From Candidatus Zixiibacteriota bacterium (GTDB lineage Bacteria; Zixibacteria; MSB-5A5; UBA10806; 4484-95), in NCBI GenBank assembly GCA_024231855.1, contig JAAEQD010000047.1:1-59146 (forward strand): a DNA stretch of 59,146 bases, written 5' to 3'. Shown here piece after piece: positions 15,605 to 23,255 of the stretch. The notes beneath the pieces are model-generated. The model ran no database searches. It was not told the DNA's origin and worked only from the letters and a program-made list of their open reading frames with translations. Both the position numbers and the translations under genes were made by a program. Every line of letters begins with the position of its first letter. Position 1 is the stretch's first letter.

Positions 15605-18031
15605 CTACCAGGCTGATTTGTACGAATGCAGAAGCATCGCCACGAAATACAATGCCGCGCCGACAAGCAGAGCGATACTGAACCCGTAGGCCATCGCCAC
15701 CAACAGTATTCCTGTCGCGCCAAGCACCGAGGCGGCCCCGTTGACCGCGAAACCCCAGTCGATAAGTTCGCCGACTCTCAAGCTTCCTTTGGGGAATGGC
15801 ATGCCCATGAAGAAACCAAGCGGAGCCAGGAGGACGGCGGCGATGAGAATTCGGGGCCAGATCGTTAAACCTGCCAAAGCCGAGACTAACGGTTCAAAGA
15901 CGATGATATTCAGTACGACCCAGGCGATAATGCCGATAAAGGCGGTCCTGTCGCCGAACATGCGGGAAAATCGGCTGCCAATTCCCGAGGCGATCAGCAA
16001 TGTCAGCAAAACGGTGGCGATACTGTAAACCGAGGGACCAATGAATCGGGCATACTGCTGTGTAAGTATGACTTCGATAATCATGAAGGCCGCGCCTATG
16101 AAGAAAAAGTACAGCCAGGGCACGGCTTTAAGCTTCTCGGCGCTTATGAAGTATGGGATGAGATTTAGCGGGATCAGGATAAGCAATACCACCGACATGA
16201 TCAGCAGAATCAACAGTTTGGAGATCGGGAAACCGAAAACCTCCAGGCCGGAGACTCTTTGAAGTTTATCCCACTCGAAATTCCTCCATAATCCCATCTG
16301 GGCCACGAACGGCCGGTTATCAGTAGCCGGTGACAAATCGATCCTGGCCGAGTCGCCGACATTCTGCCAGCCCTCGGTTATAATCCGGCAGGGAATATTG
16401 TCCTTTAGCGAATCGGGGGCCGGGTAGAGCAGATGGATAAAATCATAGTGCTCCAGCTGCAGGTCCCAGAAGGCGTGATAACGAAGGCTGTCATCGAGAG
16501 GCCGTTTGGATAGCAATAATATATTCCGTCGGCGTTGCGGCAGGTCATATACCGCGATATGTGATTCCACATCCTCAACGCCCAAGCCGGCCAACGCGTC
16601 CGTGGCGGAACCCACCAGACGGGGTACATAAAACTGATGTTCCATCACCAAAAACCCGCTATCGGATAGAGCCGCCCAGTAATCCTCGATAGCCTCGGTG
16701 GTAAACAGGTAGTTCTCCGCCATCGCGAAAGAGCCTGACGCCAAAGCTGAAAAGGTGTTGGAACTGAGCGAATAGATTATATCGAACTTATTTTCGTAGC
16801 GTCCCACATAAACACGCGCGTCTTCAGTGACAGCGGTCACCCGAGGATCATCGTAAATATGCCCGGTGAATTCAGCCAGGGTCATGATTTCAAAAGGCGG
16901 TTCAGGTTCGATTTCATCTTCAGCGGTGGCCGCTTCTGCGGTTGAATCAATATTATCCGCCGTGGAATCAGCCGATACGGCGGCATCCGTCGAATCGTTT
17001 TCTTCCGTGGTTTCTGTTGGTTGCTCTTCAGGCGGAGGAGGGTAGATAGTGGGAAAATAACCTGATGAATCGCCATGAATCATCATATGATTGATATGCG
17101 GTATAACCTCGGTAGCGTGGATTTCAGTAGCGCCTTCCTGCAATGCCTGCAGGACATCGGCACCGCCGCCCGAACCTAGCGAGAGAAAAGTACAGGAATC
17201 AAAAAGCCCGATAAGATAATCGACCGGCAGATTAAATTCGAATTTCAATGAATCGGGCCGGTCCCAGTTCCCGTCAAAACGTGTAACCGGGGAATTCGCC
17301 ACATTATCGATATTGATATTTCGATGTTCACCATCGCCGTAATCATGTACCTGGATTTTTGCCATGGCGTCCCAGTGTTCGTAGATAAGCGGAAGCATCG
17401 GATCTCTTCCGGAATCAAGCAGTGTTTTAGCGTTGGCTCCGAATAGAACCATGACTGCCAACAAAGCTACAGGAAGGATTTTCAACCATCGTATCGAGGC
17501 GATAACAGCCGCGATAAGAACGGGCAGTGCAATCCAGAAGACTGTCGCGGCGGTTCCAATTAAGTTCATCGCCAGCAGACCCAGTATCACACCGGCTCCG
17601 GCTCCCAGCAGGTCGGCCATGTAAAGCCGCGGCATCTCCTTGTGGTTACGGCGAAACAACAAAGCCAGCGCCATACCGCCAAAGAAGAAGGTTGAGGCCA
17701 GGATGGTGATCAAAAATAGCAACTTGCCGAACATCTCAAAACTGTTGAACATGCCCGAAAATTTCATTCCCAGATGAATTACAGTCGGAGGACCGATCAG
17801 GGCCATTAAGCCGCTTAATGACAGTAATACACCGAGAAGTGAATTCTTATTGAAAGAAGGGAATAAACGCAGTGCAAGCGCTCCAATTCCAAGTCCCATA
17901 ATCGCTAATGAGAGACTAAGAAACGCGAAAGTATAGAAATACTCCGCCGCGAAAACTCTTGTCCAAACCAGTTCCAGGCCCAGAAGTGTCATCGATAAAA
18001 GCGCGATAACGGTAAATTTGCTATTTCTCAT
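15605..18031 (-). CDS. membrane protein with spermidine-synthase-like methyltransferase fold
   Basis: 808 residues. Residues 1-200 hold about six transmembrane helices, 215-560 a soluble Rossmann domain of the SpeE type (glycine motif LSLGSGGGAD at 284-292, later DARVYVGRYENKFDIIYS), and 590-808 further membrane helices. The second conserved Asp of true aminopropyltransferases, expected after the DII strand, is a Ser here, so polyamine synthesis is doubtful. The Rossmann domain is interrupted at residues 331-379 by an acidic Pro/Thr/Glu/Asp/Ala-rich linker. Membrane SpeE-like proteins of this kind are widespread in uncultivated bacteria, with no established function. Start ATG behind AAAGG. 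It stands alone, convergent with the STAND operon. Confidence 0.75.
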   Translation of the reverse strand: MRNSKFTVIALLSMTLLGLELVWTRVFAAEYFYTFAFLSLSLAIMGLGIGALALRLFPSFNKNSLLGVLLSLSGLMALIGPPTVIHLGMKFSGMFNSFEMFGKLLFLITILASTFFFGGMALALLFRRNHKEMPRLYMADLLGAGAGVILGLLAMNLIGTAATVFWIALPVLIAAVIASIRWLKILPVALLAVMVLFGANAKTLLDSGRDPMLPLIYEHWDAMAKIQVHDYGDGEHRNINIDNVANSPVTRFDGNWDRPDSLKFEFNLPVDYLIGLFDSCTFLSLGSGGGADVLQALQEGATEIHATEVIPHINHMMIHGDSSGYFPTIYPPPPEEQPTETTEENDSTDAAVSADSTADNIDSTAEAATAEDEIEPEPPFEIMTLAEFTGHIYDDPRVTAVTEDARVYVGRYENKFDIIYSLSSNTFSALASGSFAMAENYLFTTEAIEDYWAALSDSGFLVMEHQFYVPRLVGSATDALAGLGVEDVESHIAVYDLPQRRRNILLLSKRPLDDSLRYHAFWDLQLEHYDFIHLLYPAPDSLKDNIPCRIITEGWQNVGDSARIDLSPATDNRPFVAQMGLWRNFEWDKLQRVSGLEVFGFPISKLLILLIMSVVLLILIPLNLIPYFISAEKLKAVPWLYFFFIGAAFMIIEVILTQQYARFIGPSVYSIATVLLTLLIASGIGSRFSRMFGDRTAFIGIIAWVVLNIIVFEPLVSALAGLTIWPRILIAAVLLAPLGFFMGMPFPKGSLRVGELIDWGFAVNGAASVLGATGILLVAMAYGFSIALLVGAALYFVAMLLHSYKSAW

Positions 18032-18563
18032 GCAACAACCTTTTCTAAATCAAATTTAACTTTATTGCCGGTAATTAGCTTCTCGCTGATACCCGTCAAG
18101 CGAATATATCGGCGAATCATTTCCTATTACGTGTTTTATTATGGATTTGTTGTCTTAAGTGTATTACTTGCCTTATCAGTATTTTATCAAAGGCTTTTAT
18201 TTTCAGTAATATAGCCGCACCGGGGCTTGAATCCCCTGATGCCAGGCTTATGATTCTTCGGACTGAATTTGTGCTTAAGATAATGTTTCGTTTGATAATT
18301 ATGTAATCCCTATCGGCTTAGCTATAATATGGGTGTTCGACGAAGTATACATATTAACATATTATACAACCTGCTCATTAATATTGAAAAGCCTGCAACA
18401 AACTTAATCTAGGATATTATTTGTCGTTTGTATAATACAATATACAGATATTCGCGCTTAATTGCCCTGACTGGGGGCTGTAGGCGTATGAAGTCAGAAA
18501 CACAAATGCCCTATTGGAGGAGATGATTAATTCTCCGATTTTTGCAGGAAAGAAAGTTGGGAT
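18032..18563. other. gene-poor region upstream of the CheW-like remnant
   Basis: AT-rich with no supportable gene. It holds the promoter side of the SpeE-like gene, one copy of a tRNA-3'-half-like repeat (18213-18264), and at 18515-18525 a GGAGGAG-ATG that opens a 32-codon frame running out of frame through the CheW-like fragment. Confidence 0.5.
18213..18264 (-). repeat. tRNA-Met-3'-half-like dispersed repeat, copy A
   Basis: Read on the minus strand this 52-base stretch has an AATCATAA segment like a CAT anticodon loop, then GGGG-ATTCAAG-CCCC like a T-arm, then GGTGCGGCT. It is roughly two-thirds identical by eye to 34255-34305. No 5' half or paired anticodon stem is present, so it is not a functional tRNA. 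Confidence 0.4.
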
Positions 18564-18779
18564 GTGGCCAAGGAAGTTGTCGGACTGGTGGTGGACGGTG
18601 TATCGGAGGTACTCAGAGTAGAATCCGATACGCTTGAGGACGCACCCAAGCCGGTATCGGGGGAATCGACTTATTCGGGGGCTGAATACTTAAAATCAAT
18701 CGCCAAGCTGGCGGACAGATTCTTGATCTATCTCGATCTGGGCAAGATAATCTCTACCCGCGAATTGCCGGCCGCTTAA
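18564..18779 (+). pseudogene. CheW C-terminal fragment
   Basis: 71 codons from a GTG. The peptide EVVGLVVDGVSEVLRVE, then YLKSIAKLADRFLIYLDLGKI, is the C-terminal half of a CheW chemotaxis adaptor; full CheW proteins are about 150-170 residues. The frame closes with TAA at 18528-18530 just upstream and no N-terminal half is visible, while a GGAGGAG-ATG (18515-18525) opens a different frame across the junction. This looks like a decayed or truncated cheW rather than a working gene. No other chemotaxis gene lies nearby. It is followed by a good terminator, perhaps inherited from the intact gene. Confidence 0.6.
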
Positions 18780-18803
18780 ATAAGAAACTCTCCTATCTTC
18801 AAA

Positions 18804-18836
18804 ATCCCGTGGGGCTTATGTCTCGCGGGATCTTTT
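18804..18836 (+). terminator. rho-independent terminator after the CheW fragment
   Basis: ATCCCGTG (18804-18811) pairs with CGCGGGAT (18824-18831, one G-T pair) and is followed by CTTTTT. It isolates the nos cluster from upstream transcription. Confidence 0.7.
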
Positions 18837-19005
18837 TAGATTAATCGGTAATTATCTTTAATATAAGCTTCCATTTTATTAGCATTTACATAAGGATATC
18901 CTGTAACACATAGATATAAAAGGAGATAGCGAGGTTTTGTATCAATAATCACAATTCAAAATCAAAAAAAATGGAGTTAATGGATTACTGAAGTTCATTT
19001 TTTTC

Positions 19006-19034
19006 TTGACAGGATGACTGGAATTGGCTATTTA
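19006..19034 (+). promoter_or_regulatory. promoter of the Rrf2-hemerythrin-nos cluster
   Basis: Consensus TTGACA (19006-19011), a 17-base spacer and TATTTA (19029-19034), 75 bases before the Rrf2 start. Confidence 0.6.
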
Positions 19035-19036
19035 CT

Positions 19037-19048
19037 GATATTGATATC
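19037..19048. promoter_or_regulatory. candidate operator palindrome (possible Rrf2 autoregulation)
   Basis: GATAT-TG-ATATC directly follows the -10 hexamer, with further partial symmetry (TTT/AAA) outside. It is well placed to block transcription start. Assignment to the adjacent Rrf2 protein is inference. Confidence 0.35.
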
Positions 19049-19108
19049 TGAAATTCGCTAATTCGTAATGGGTACGAGATTAGGTGAATGGGATTTGTGG
19101 AATAGAGA

Positions 19109-19513
19109 ATGTTATACCCTCGATCCGTTACATATGCTATTGATTCATTAAGCTTCTTGGCCGGTTATGAGCCGAACACTTTTATCAAAGTGAAAACCAT
19201 CGCCAGTGAATTGGGTATTCCCGAGCATTATCTGGGTAAAATTTTTACCTCGCTGGTCAGAAAGAAGATTACCATTTCTGCCAAAGGCCCAACCGGTGGT
19301 GTGGCTTTGGCGCAAGATCCCGCTAAGCTAACACTTTATGCGATCCTGGAAGCTTTAGATGCTTTGGAGCAGATCGAGGAGAATTGTGTTCTGGGATTAA
19401 ATTCCTGTTCAGGCGATGAGTCGTGCCCTTTCCACAATGAATGGGGCCAGTTCAGGGATAAACTATCGTCCATTGCCAGAAAAACAACGCTGGCAAGCCT
19501 GGTGAAGCATTAG
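19109..19513 (+). CDS. Rrf2-family transcriptional regulator with three-Cys cluster site
   Basis: 134 residues, normal for the family. The N-terminal winged helix includes the recognition region IPEHYLGKIFTSLVRKKI and GPTGGVAL in the wing. Cys93, Cys100 and Cys106 (CVLGLNSCSGDESCPFH) match the Fe-S ligand site of NsrR/IscR-type members (C-x6-C-x5-C). Such proteins sense NO, iron-sulfur status or redox. Placement at the head of a hemerythrin-nos cluster favours NO or nitrosative-stress sensing, but this is inference. A consensus promoter with a palindrome lies immediately upstream. Confidence 0.85.
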   Translation: MLYPRSVTYAIDSLSFLAGYEPNTFIKVKTIASELGIPEHYLGKIFTSLVRKKITISAKGPTGGVALAQDPAKLTLYAILEALDALEQIEENCVLGLNSCSGDESCPFHNEWGQFRDKLSSIARKTTLASLVKH

Positions 19514-19620
19514 ACGCGGATGGCTGACGGTACGGTCGCGAGGTGAATTTGGCTAATGCTATGTATTTCAATACTATATCACAATCTGGCGGACAGAGTT
19601 AATTATCGGAAGTTAAAGAT

Positions 19621-20175
19621 ATGAAAGCGATAGAAATCCTGATTAATGAACATAGGTTAATTCTAAAATTCCTTGATCTTCTTGATACCGTCCGGGATGG
19701 CTTGATTCGGGGAGAGGTTCCTCCCAAGGAGTTTTTCGAGCGAAGCGTGAATTTTGCCAGAGAATTCGCCGATAAATTTCACCATTTCAAAGAGGAATAC
19801 ATAATGTTTAGCCTGCTCGCCAAAAAACGAAACGGACTATTCAAAAATGAAGTTAATCGATTGAGAAATCAACATGAGAGTAGTCGGGCCTACATAGATA
19901 ATGTATTTAATTCTTTTAATAGATCTGATAAGATTAGCAATAAGCGAATAAAATCTATTGACAAGAATCTTTGGAATTATATAATTGACTTGAGGGATCA
20001 TATCGATTACGAAGACAACATTTTTTTTCCATTGGTAGAGCGTGAATTATCGGATGAAGACCTTGATCTTATACATGCTGAATTCATTAAGATTAATGGA
20101 TCAAATGGCGGCAGGGCATTTGAAAAGGGGCGCGAACATTTAAAGATTCTGGCTTCCTTGTTAAAGGGCAATTAA
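19621..20175 (+). CDS. hemerythrin HHE-domain protein 1
   Basis: 184 residues, all helical, with the diiron-binding pattern: NEHRLIL near the start, FHHFKEEYIMF (about 59-69), NQHESSRAYI and LRDHIDYEDNIFFP. These supply the His/Glu/Asp ligands of a hemerythrin-like four-helix bundle. Family members bind O2 or handle NO and sense redox. It is clearly a paralogue of the next gene (FADKFHHFKEEYIMF is shared almost exactly). The ribosome binding site is weak (GGAAG near 19608). Its place between an Rrf2 regulator and nos genes suggests O2 or NO handling for denitrification. Confidence 0.85.
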   Translation: MKAIEILINEHRLILKFLDLLDTVRDGLIRGEVPPKEFFERSVNFAREFADKFHHFKEEYIMFSLLAKKRNGLFKNEVNRLRNQHESSRAYIDNVFNSFNRSDKISNKRIKSIDKNLWNYIIDLRDHIDYEDNIFFPLVERELSDEDLDLIHAEFIKINGSNGGRAFEKGREHLKILASLLKGN

Positions 20176-20181
20176 ATGTTT

Positions 20182-20193
20182 TATCTTAAGATA
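20182..20193. promoter_or_regulatory. perfect 12-base palindrome between the hemerythrin genes
   Basis: TATCTTAAGATA lies in the 82-base gap between the two hemerythrin genes. A possible protein-binding site; no factor can be assigned. Confidence 0.2.
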
Positions 20194-20257
20194 GCGTTTC
20201 TCAGCGGAAATCTTAGCAAAGCCATATTAGAGGTATCATAGCGAAGGAGGATTAAGT

Positions 20258-20809
20258 ATGAATGTTATTCGAATTCTAAATAAGGAGCATGAACTGATTT
20301 TGGAATTTCTCGATCAGTTATCGAAGGCTGCAAAATTGATATTTGAGGAGCAAAATCCATCCAGGGAATTTCTTGAATTGACTGTTGAATTTGCCCGTCA
20401 TTTCGCCGACAAATTTCATCACTTTAAAGAAGAGTATATAATGTTTGGTGTTCTGGCCCAGAAAAAAGAGGGTTCTTTGTTAAGCTTGATTGAACGCCTG
20501 AGACAACAGCATGAACAAGGTAGAAATTACATTCAAGAAATATCCGAATCCACAAATGGGTATGACAAAGACCTGGATAGCGCCATCAGGACTGTCCATA
20601 GGAATCTGAAAGATTATGTAACTAATCTTCGGCGTCATATTGATTATGAAGACAAGACTTTTTTCCCTATCGCGGAAAAAGAGCTAACCGCTGAGGAACT
20701 AGAAAACCTTTTGAGCGAATTTAATAAAGTAGACAAAAAATTGCCGGAATACAATATTGAGAAAAGCCGGAATATCGTGGAGCGGATGAAAGCGTTACTG
20801 GAGAATTAA
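20258..20809 (+). CDS. hemerythrin HHE-domain protein 2
   Basis: 183 residues, tandem paralogue of the preceding gene. Ligand motifs: NKEHELILEFLDQL, FADKFHHFKEEYIMFGVL, RQQHEQGRNYI and RRHIDYEDKTFFP. It has a strong ribosome binding site (GGAGG at 20246-20250). Its stop overlaps the next start (TAATG at 20807-20811), so it is translationally coupled to the flavin/Fe-S oxidoreductase. The duplication suggests either dosage or a split between O2 and NO ligands. Confidence 0.85.
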   Translation: MNVIRILNKEHELILEFLDQLSKAAKLIFEEQNPSREFLELTVEFARHFADKFHHFKEEYIMFGVLAQKKEGSLLSLIERLRQQHEQGRNYIQEISESTNGYDKDLDSAIRTVHRNLKDYVTNLRRHIDYEDKTFFPIAEKELTAEELENLLSEFNKVDKKLPEYNIEKSRNIVERMKALLEN

Positions 20810-22740
20810 TGGACAATTCCAAACTCAAGGTCTCGGTTCATTCGCTGGAATGGTACCGGGACAATGTTCCCTGCCGGAGCGCTTGCCCGGTAGATACGGA
20901 TTCGGGCCAGTATGTTCAATTGATCGGCGAGGGTAAATATGCCGATGCCTTTCAAGTGGCGCGATCACCTAATCCCTTGGCTTCTATTTGCGGCAGGGTA
21001 TGCGCCGCTCCCTGTGAAGATGCTTGCCGCCGGTCGGCTATTGACGCGCCGGTATCTATAAGGGCACTGAAACGGTTTATTACGGAACGTTACGGGAGCG
21101 AATCACTTCAGCCCAATACTTTCCGGTCATTATTGAAAGACGAAAAATCGGCAGGAGCGCAATCACCGGGTCATCTTGGCGCGTTCCCTAAAAATCCCGA
21201 ACCGACCGGGAAAAAAATCGCGATAATAGGCTCGGGACCGGCCGGATTGGCGGCCGCTCACGATCTGGCCTTAATGGGGCATACGGTAACGGTTTTCGAA
21301 GCTCTGGACGAAGCCGGAGGAATGATGCGTTTCGGTATACCCGAATATCGTCTGCCGCGTTCGGTTATAGCCAAAGAGATAAGTAATATTGTTAGCCTGG
21401 GTGTTACGATTAAAACAAAATCACCCATTACGGCTGAATATGGCATCTCTCAGCTTAAGGCCGAAGGTTACGAAGCCATCTTCATTTCAGTTGGAACCCA
21501 GGCTGGAAGTTCCCTGAATATACCCGGCGCCGATCTCGATGGTGTGGTCAAGGCGGTTGATTATCTTCTTAATATTAACAAAGGCTACAAAGTTGATTTA
21601 GGCAATAATGTTTTAATCATCGGAGGCGGAAGTGTCGCCCTGGATGCCGCCAGAACAGCCGTGCGCGGATTCTATTCACCCCAGGATGCTATCGATACGG
21701 TCGCCGATGCCGGCGATATCCATGTCGCTATCGACGCCGCCAGAAGCGCGGTGCGTGAAGGTTCGCTTAATGTGCATGTGGCTTCCCTCGAATCATTCGA
21801 GGAAATGCCGGCGGCTCAAACTACCCAGGGACATGAAGAACTCGATGAAGCGCGATCCGAAGGCATTGTGTTTCACCCATCCAAAGGACCCAAACGGATT
21901 ATTGGAGAAGGCGGCCAGGTTAAGGGTATAGAATTGATTGATGTTGCCAGCGTTTTTGACGAGAGCGGACGATTCAATCCCAGTTTCCGCGAGGGAACCG
22001 AAGAGTTTACCGCTTTCGATAGTATAGTTCTGGCTATCGGACAGATAGCTGACACGAGTTTTATTTCGCCCGAAGATGGTATCGAACTTACGCCAAGAGG
22101 GAACGTCAAGATCGATTCAGATACTCTGGCCACGTCGGCGCCCGGTATTTATGCCGGCGGCGATGTTGCTTTCGGACCCAGGATATTAATCGAAGCCGAG
22201 GAAAACGGCAAACGTGCCGCTCGATCGATAAATGAGTACCTTTCCCCATCGCCTGTTACCGTAGAAACCAATATCGTTATAGAGCAAATTCCTATCGATC
22301 AGTACCGGATGCCTCCGTTTTATGAAAAAGAAAATCGCTGTCGGCCGGATACTATAAAATCCGAACGGCGCACCGGCATAAACGAAGTTGAACAGGTTTT
22401 CGCCGAACACGAAGCTGTAAAGCAGGCAAATAGATGTCTGCAATGCCACATAGAAACTGTTTATGACGCCGAATTGTGCGTGCTCTGTAATCGGTGCGTG
22501 GATATTTGCCCCGAAGAGTGTTTGGAGCTTAAACCATTCGACCAGGTAGAAATCGAGGGTCTGGATGTTTCCGGGATCAGTTCATTATCGGAAAACGGCG
22601 AAGTATTTAGCGTCATGCTCAAAGATCATACGCGTTGTATAAGGTGCGGCTTATGCGCCGAACGGTGCCCGACCGGCGCCTGGACTATGCAACGACTGAA
22701 TTTTGTTGACGTTATCAAAGGAGATATTGATGGCAAATGA
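20809..22740 (+). CDS. GltD-like FAD/NAD(P)H oxidoreductase with four Fe-S clusters
   Basis: 643 residues, soluble. The N-terminal domain has two four-Cys sets typical of the glutamate-synthase small subunit family (Cys22/26 and Cys61/65/69/73). An FAD-binding fold follows with GSGPAG (141-146) and a second NAD(P)-binding motif LIIGGGSVALDAA (about 263-275). The C-terminus adds a bacterial ferredoxin part with two [4Fe-4S] sites (CVLCNRCVDICP, CIRCGLCAERCP). Such enzymes pass electrons between NAD(P)H, flavin and ferredoxin-like centres. It is coupled upstream to a hemerythrin and overlaps the Rieske start downstream, so it probably feeds or regulates this electron chain. Glutamate synthesis is unlikely because no GltB is present. 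Confidence 0.75.
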   Translation: MDNSKLKVSVHSLEWYRDNVPCRSACPVDTDSGQYVQLIGEGKYADAFQVARSPNPLASICGRVCAAPCEDACRRSAIDAPVSIRALKRFITERYGSESLQPNTFRSLLKDEKSAGAQSPGHLGAFPKNPEPTGKKIAIIGSGPAGLAAAHDLALMGHTVTVFEALDEAGGMMRFGIPEYRLPRSVIAKEISNIVSLGVTIKTKSPITAEYGISQLKAEGYEAIFISVGTQAGSSLNIPGADLDGVVKAVDYLLNINKGYKVDLGNNVLIIGGGSVALDAARTAVRGFYSPQDAIDTVADAGDIHVAIDAARSAVREGSLNVHVASLESFEEMPAAQTTQGHEELDEARSEGIVFHPSKGPKRIIGEGGQVKGIELIDVASVFDESGRFNPSFREGTEEFTAFDSIVLAIGQIADTSFISPEDGIELTPRGNVKIDSDTLATSAPGIYAGGDVAFGPRILIEAEENGKRAARSINEYLSPSPVTVETNIVIEQIPIDQYRMPPFYEKENRCRPDTIKSERRTGINEVEQVFAEHEAVKQANRCLQCHIETVYDAELCVLCNRCVDICPEECLELKPFDQVEIEGLDVSGISSLSENGEVFSVMLKDHTRCIRCGLCAERCPTGAWTMQRLNFVDVIKGDIDGK

Positions 22741-23248
22741 AGAAAGGGAATTCAAACGGGATCGAAGATCATTTTTAGGTAAGCTTACTCTGGGGTTGTT
22801 TGGTATTGGTATTGTCGGGCAAGGTTGGACTTATTTGCGAGCGTTAGTTCCCAATATCCTCTATGAACCGCCGGTGAAATTCAAAGTTGGCCGACCCGAA
22901 GAGCTTGCCGAAGGAGTAAACTTCATCGAAACACAACGGGTATTTATCATCAAAGAGGGCAGTCAGTACTCATGTATCTCCGCCAAGTGTACCCATCTGG
23001 GGTGCACCGTTAAAAGCGTTTCTTTGGATCATGAACAGACGGTCAAGATTGGAGGTAAGGAAGTGACGGTAAATAGTGAATTCCTCTGCCCTTGTCATGG
23101 GTCCAAATTCCGCCAGGATGGTTCGCCGTACTCCGGCCCCGCGCCAACGCCGCTCCCCTGGTTCAAGATGGAAATCGCCCCGGAGGACGGTCAACTGGTT
23201 GTGGATGTTTCTTCGGCGGTTGACAGCGATATCAGGTTGAAGGTGTAG
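22730..23248 (+). CDS. Rieske [2Fe-2S] protein of a bc-type complex
   Basis: 172 residues from ATG 22730, chosen over an upstream in-frame ATG at 22703 because AAAGGAG (22717-22723) is correctly placed. The N-terminus RDRRSFLGKLTLGLFGIG is a Tat-style membrane anchor. Cluster ligands are Cys87/His89 (CTHLGC) and Cys120/His123 (CPCHGS), with the disulfide Cys92-Cys122. It accepts electrons from quinol and passes them to cytochrome c on the periplasmic side. It overlaps the preceding stop by 11 bases and is followed after 7 bases by cytochrome b, forming a quinol:cytochrome c reductase module linked to NosZ. Confidence 0.92.
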   Translation: MANEEREFKRDRRSFLGKLTLGLFGIGIVGQGWTYLRALVPNILYEPPVKFKVGRPEELAEGVNFIETQRVFIIKEGSQYSCISAKCTHLGCTVKSVSLDHEQTVKIGGKEVTVNSEFLCPCHGSKFRQDGSPYSGPAPTPLPWFKMEIAPEDGQLVVDVSSAVDSDIRLKV

Positions 23249-23255
23249 GGCCGAT

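Larger units (their letters stand above)
18780..19108. other. regulatory intergenic region upstream of the nos cluster
   Basis: No gene seen. It contains the terminator at 18804-18836, AT-rich DNA, and the promoter with overlapping palindrome at 19006-19048. Confidence 0.6.

Noticed and set aside
15741..16028. Plus-strand ORFs antisense to the SpeE-like gene
   Set aside because: Composition follows the complementary membrane-protein codons; no start signals or motifs.
20809..22740. Calling the oxidoreductase glutamate synthase small subunit (gltD)
   Set aside because: No gltB is nearby, there is an extra C-terminal ferredoxin part, and the gene sits in a respiratory cluster.
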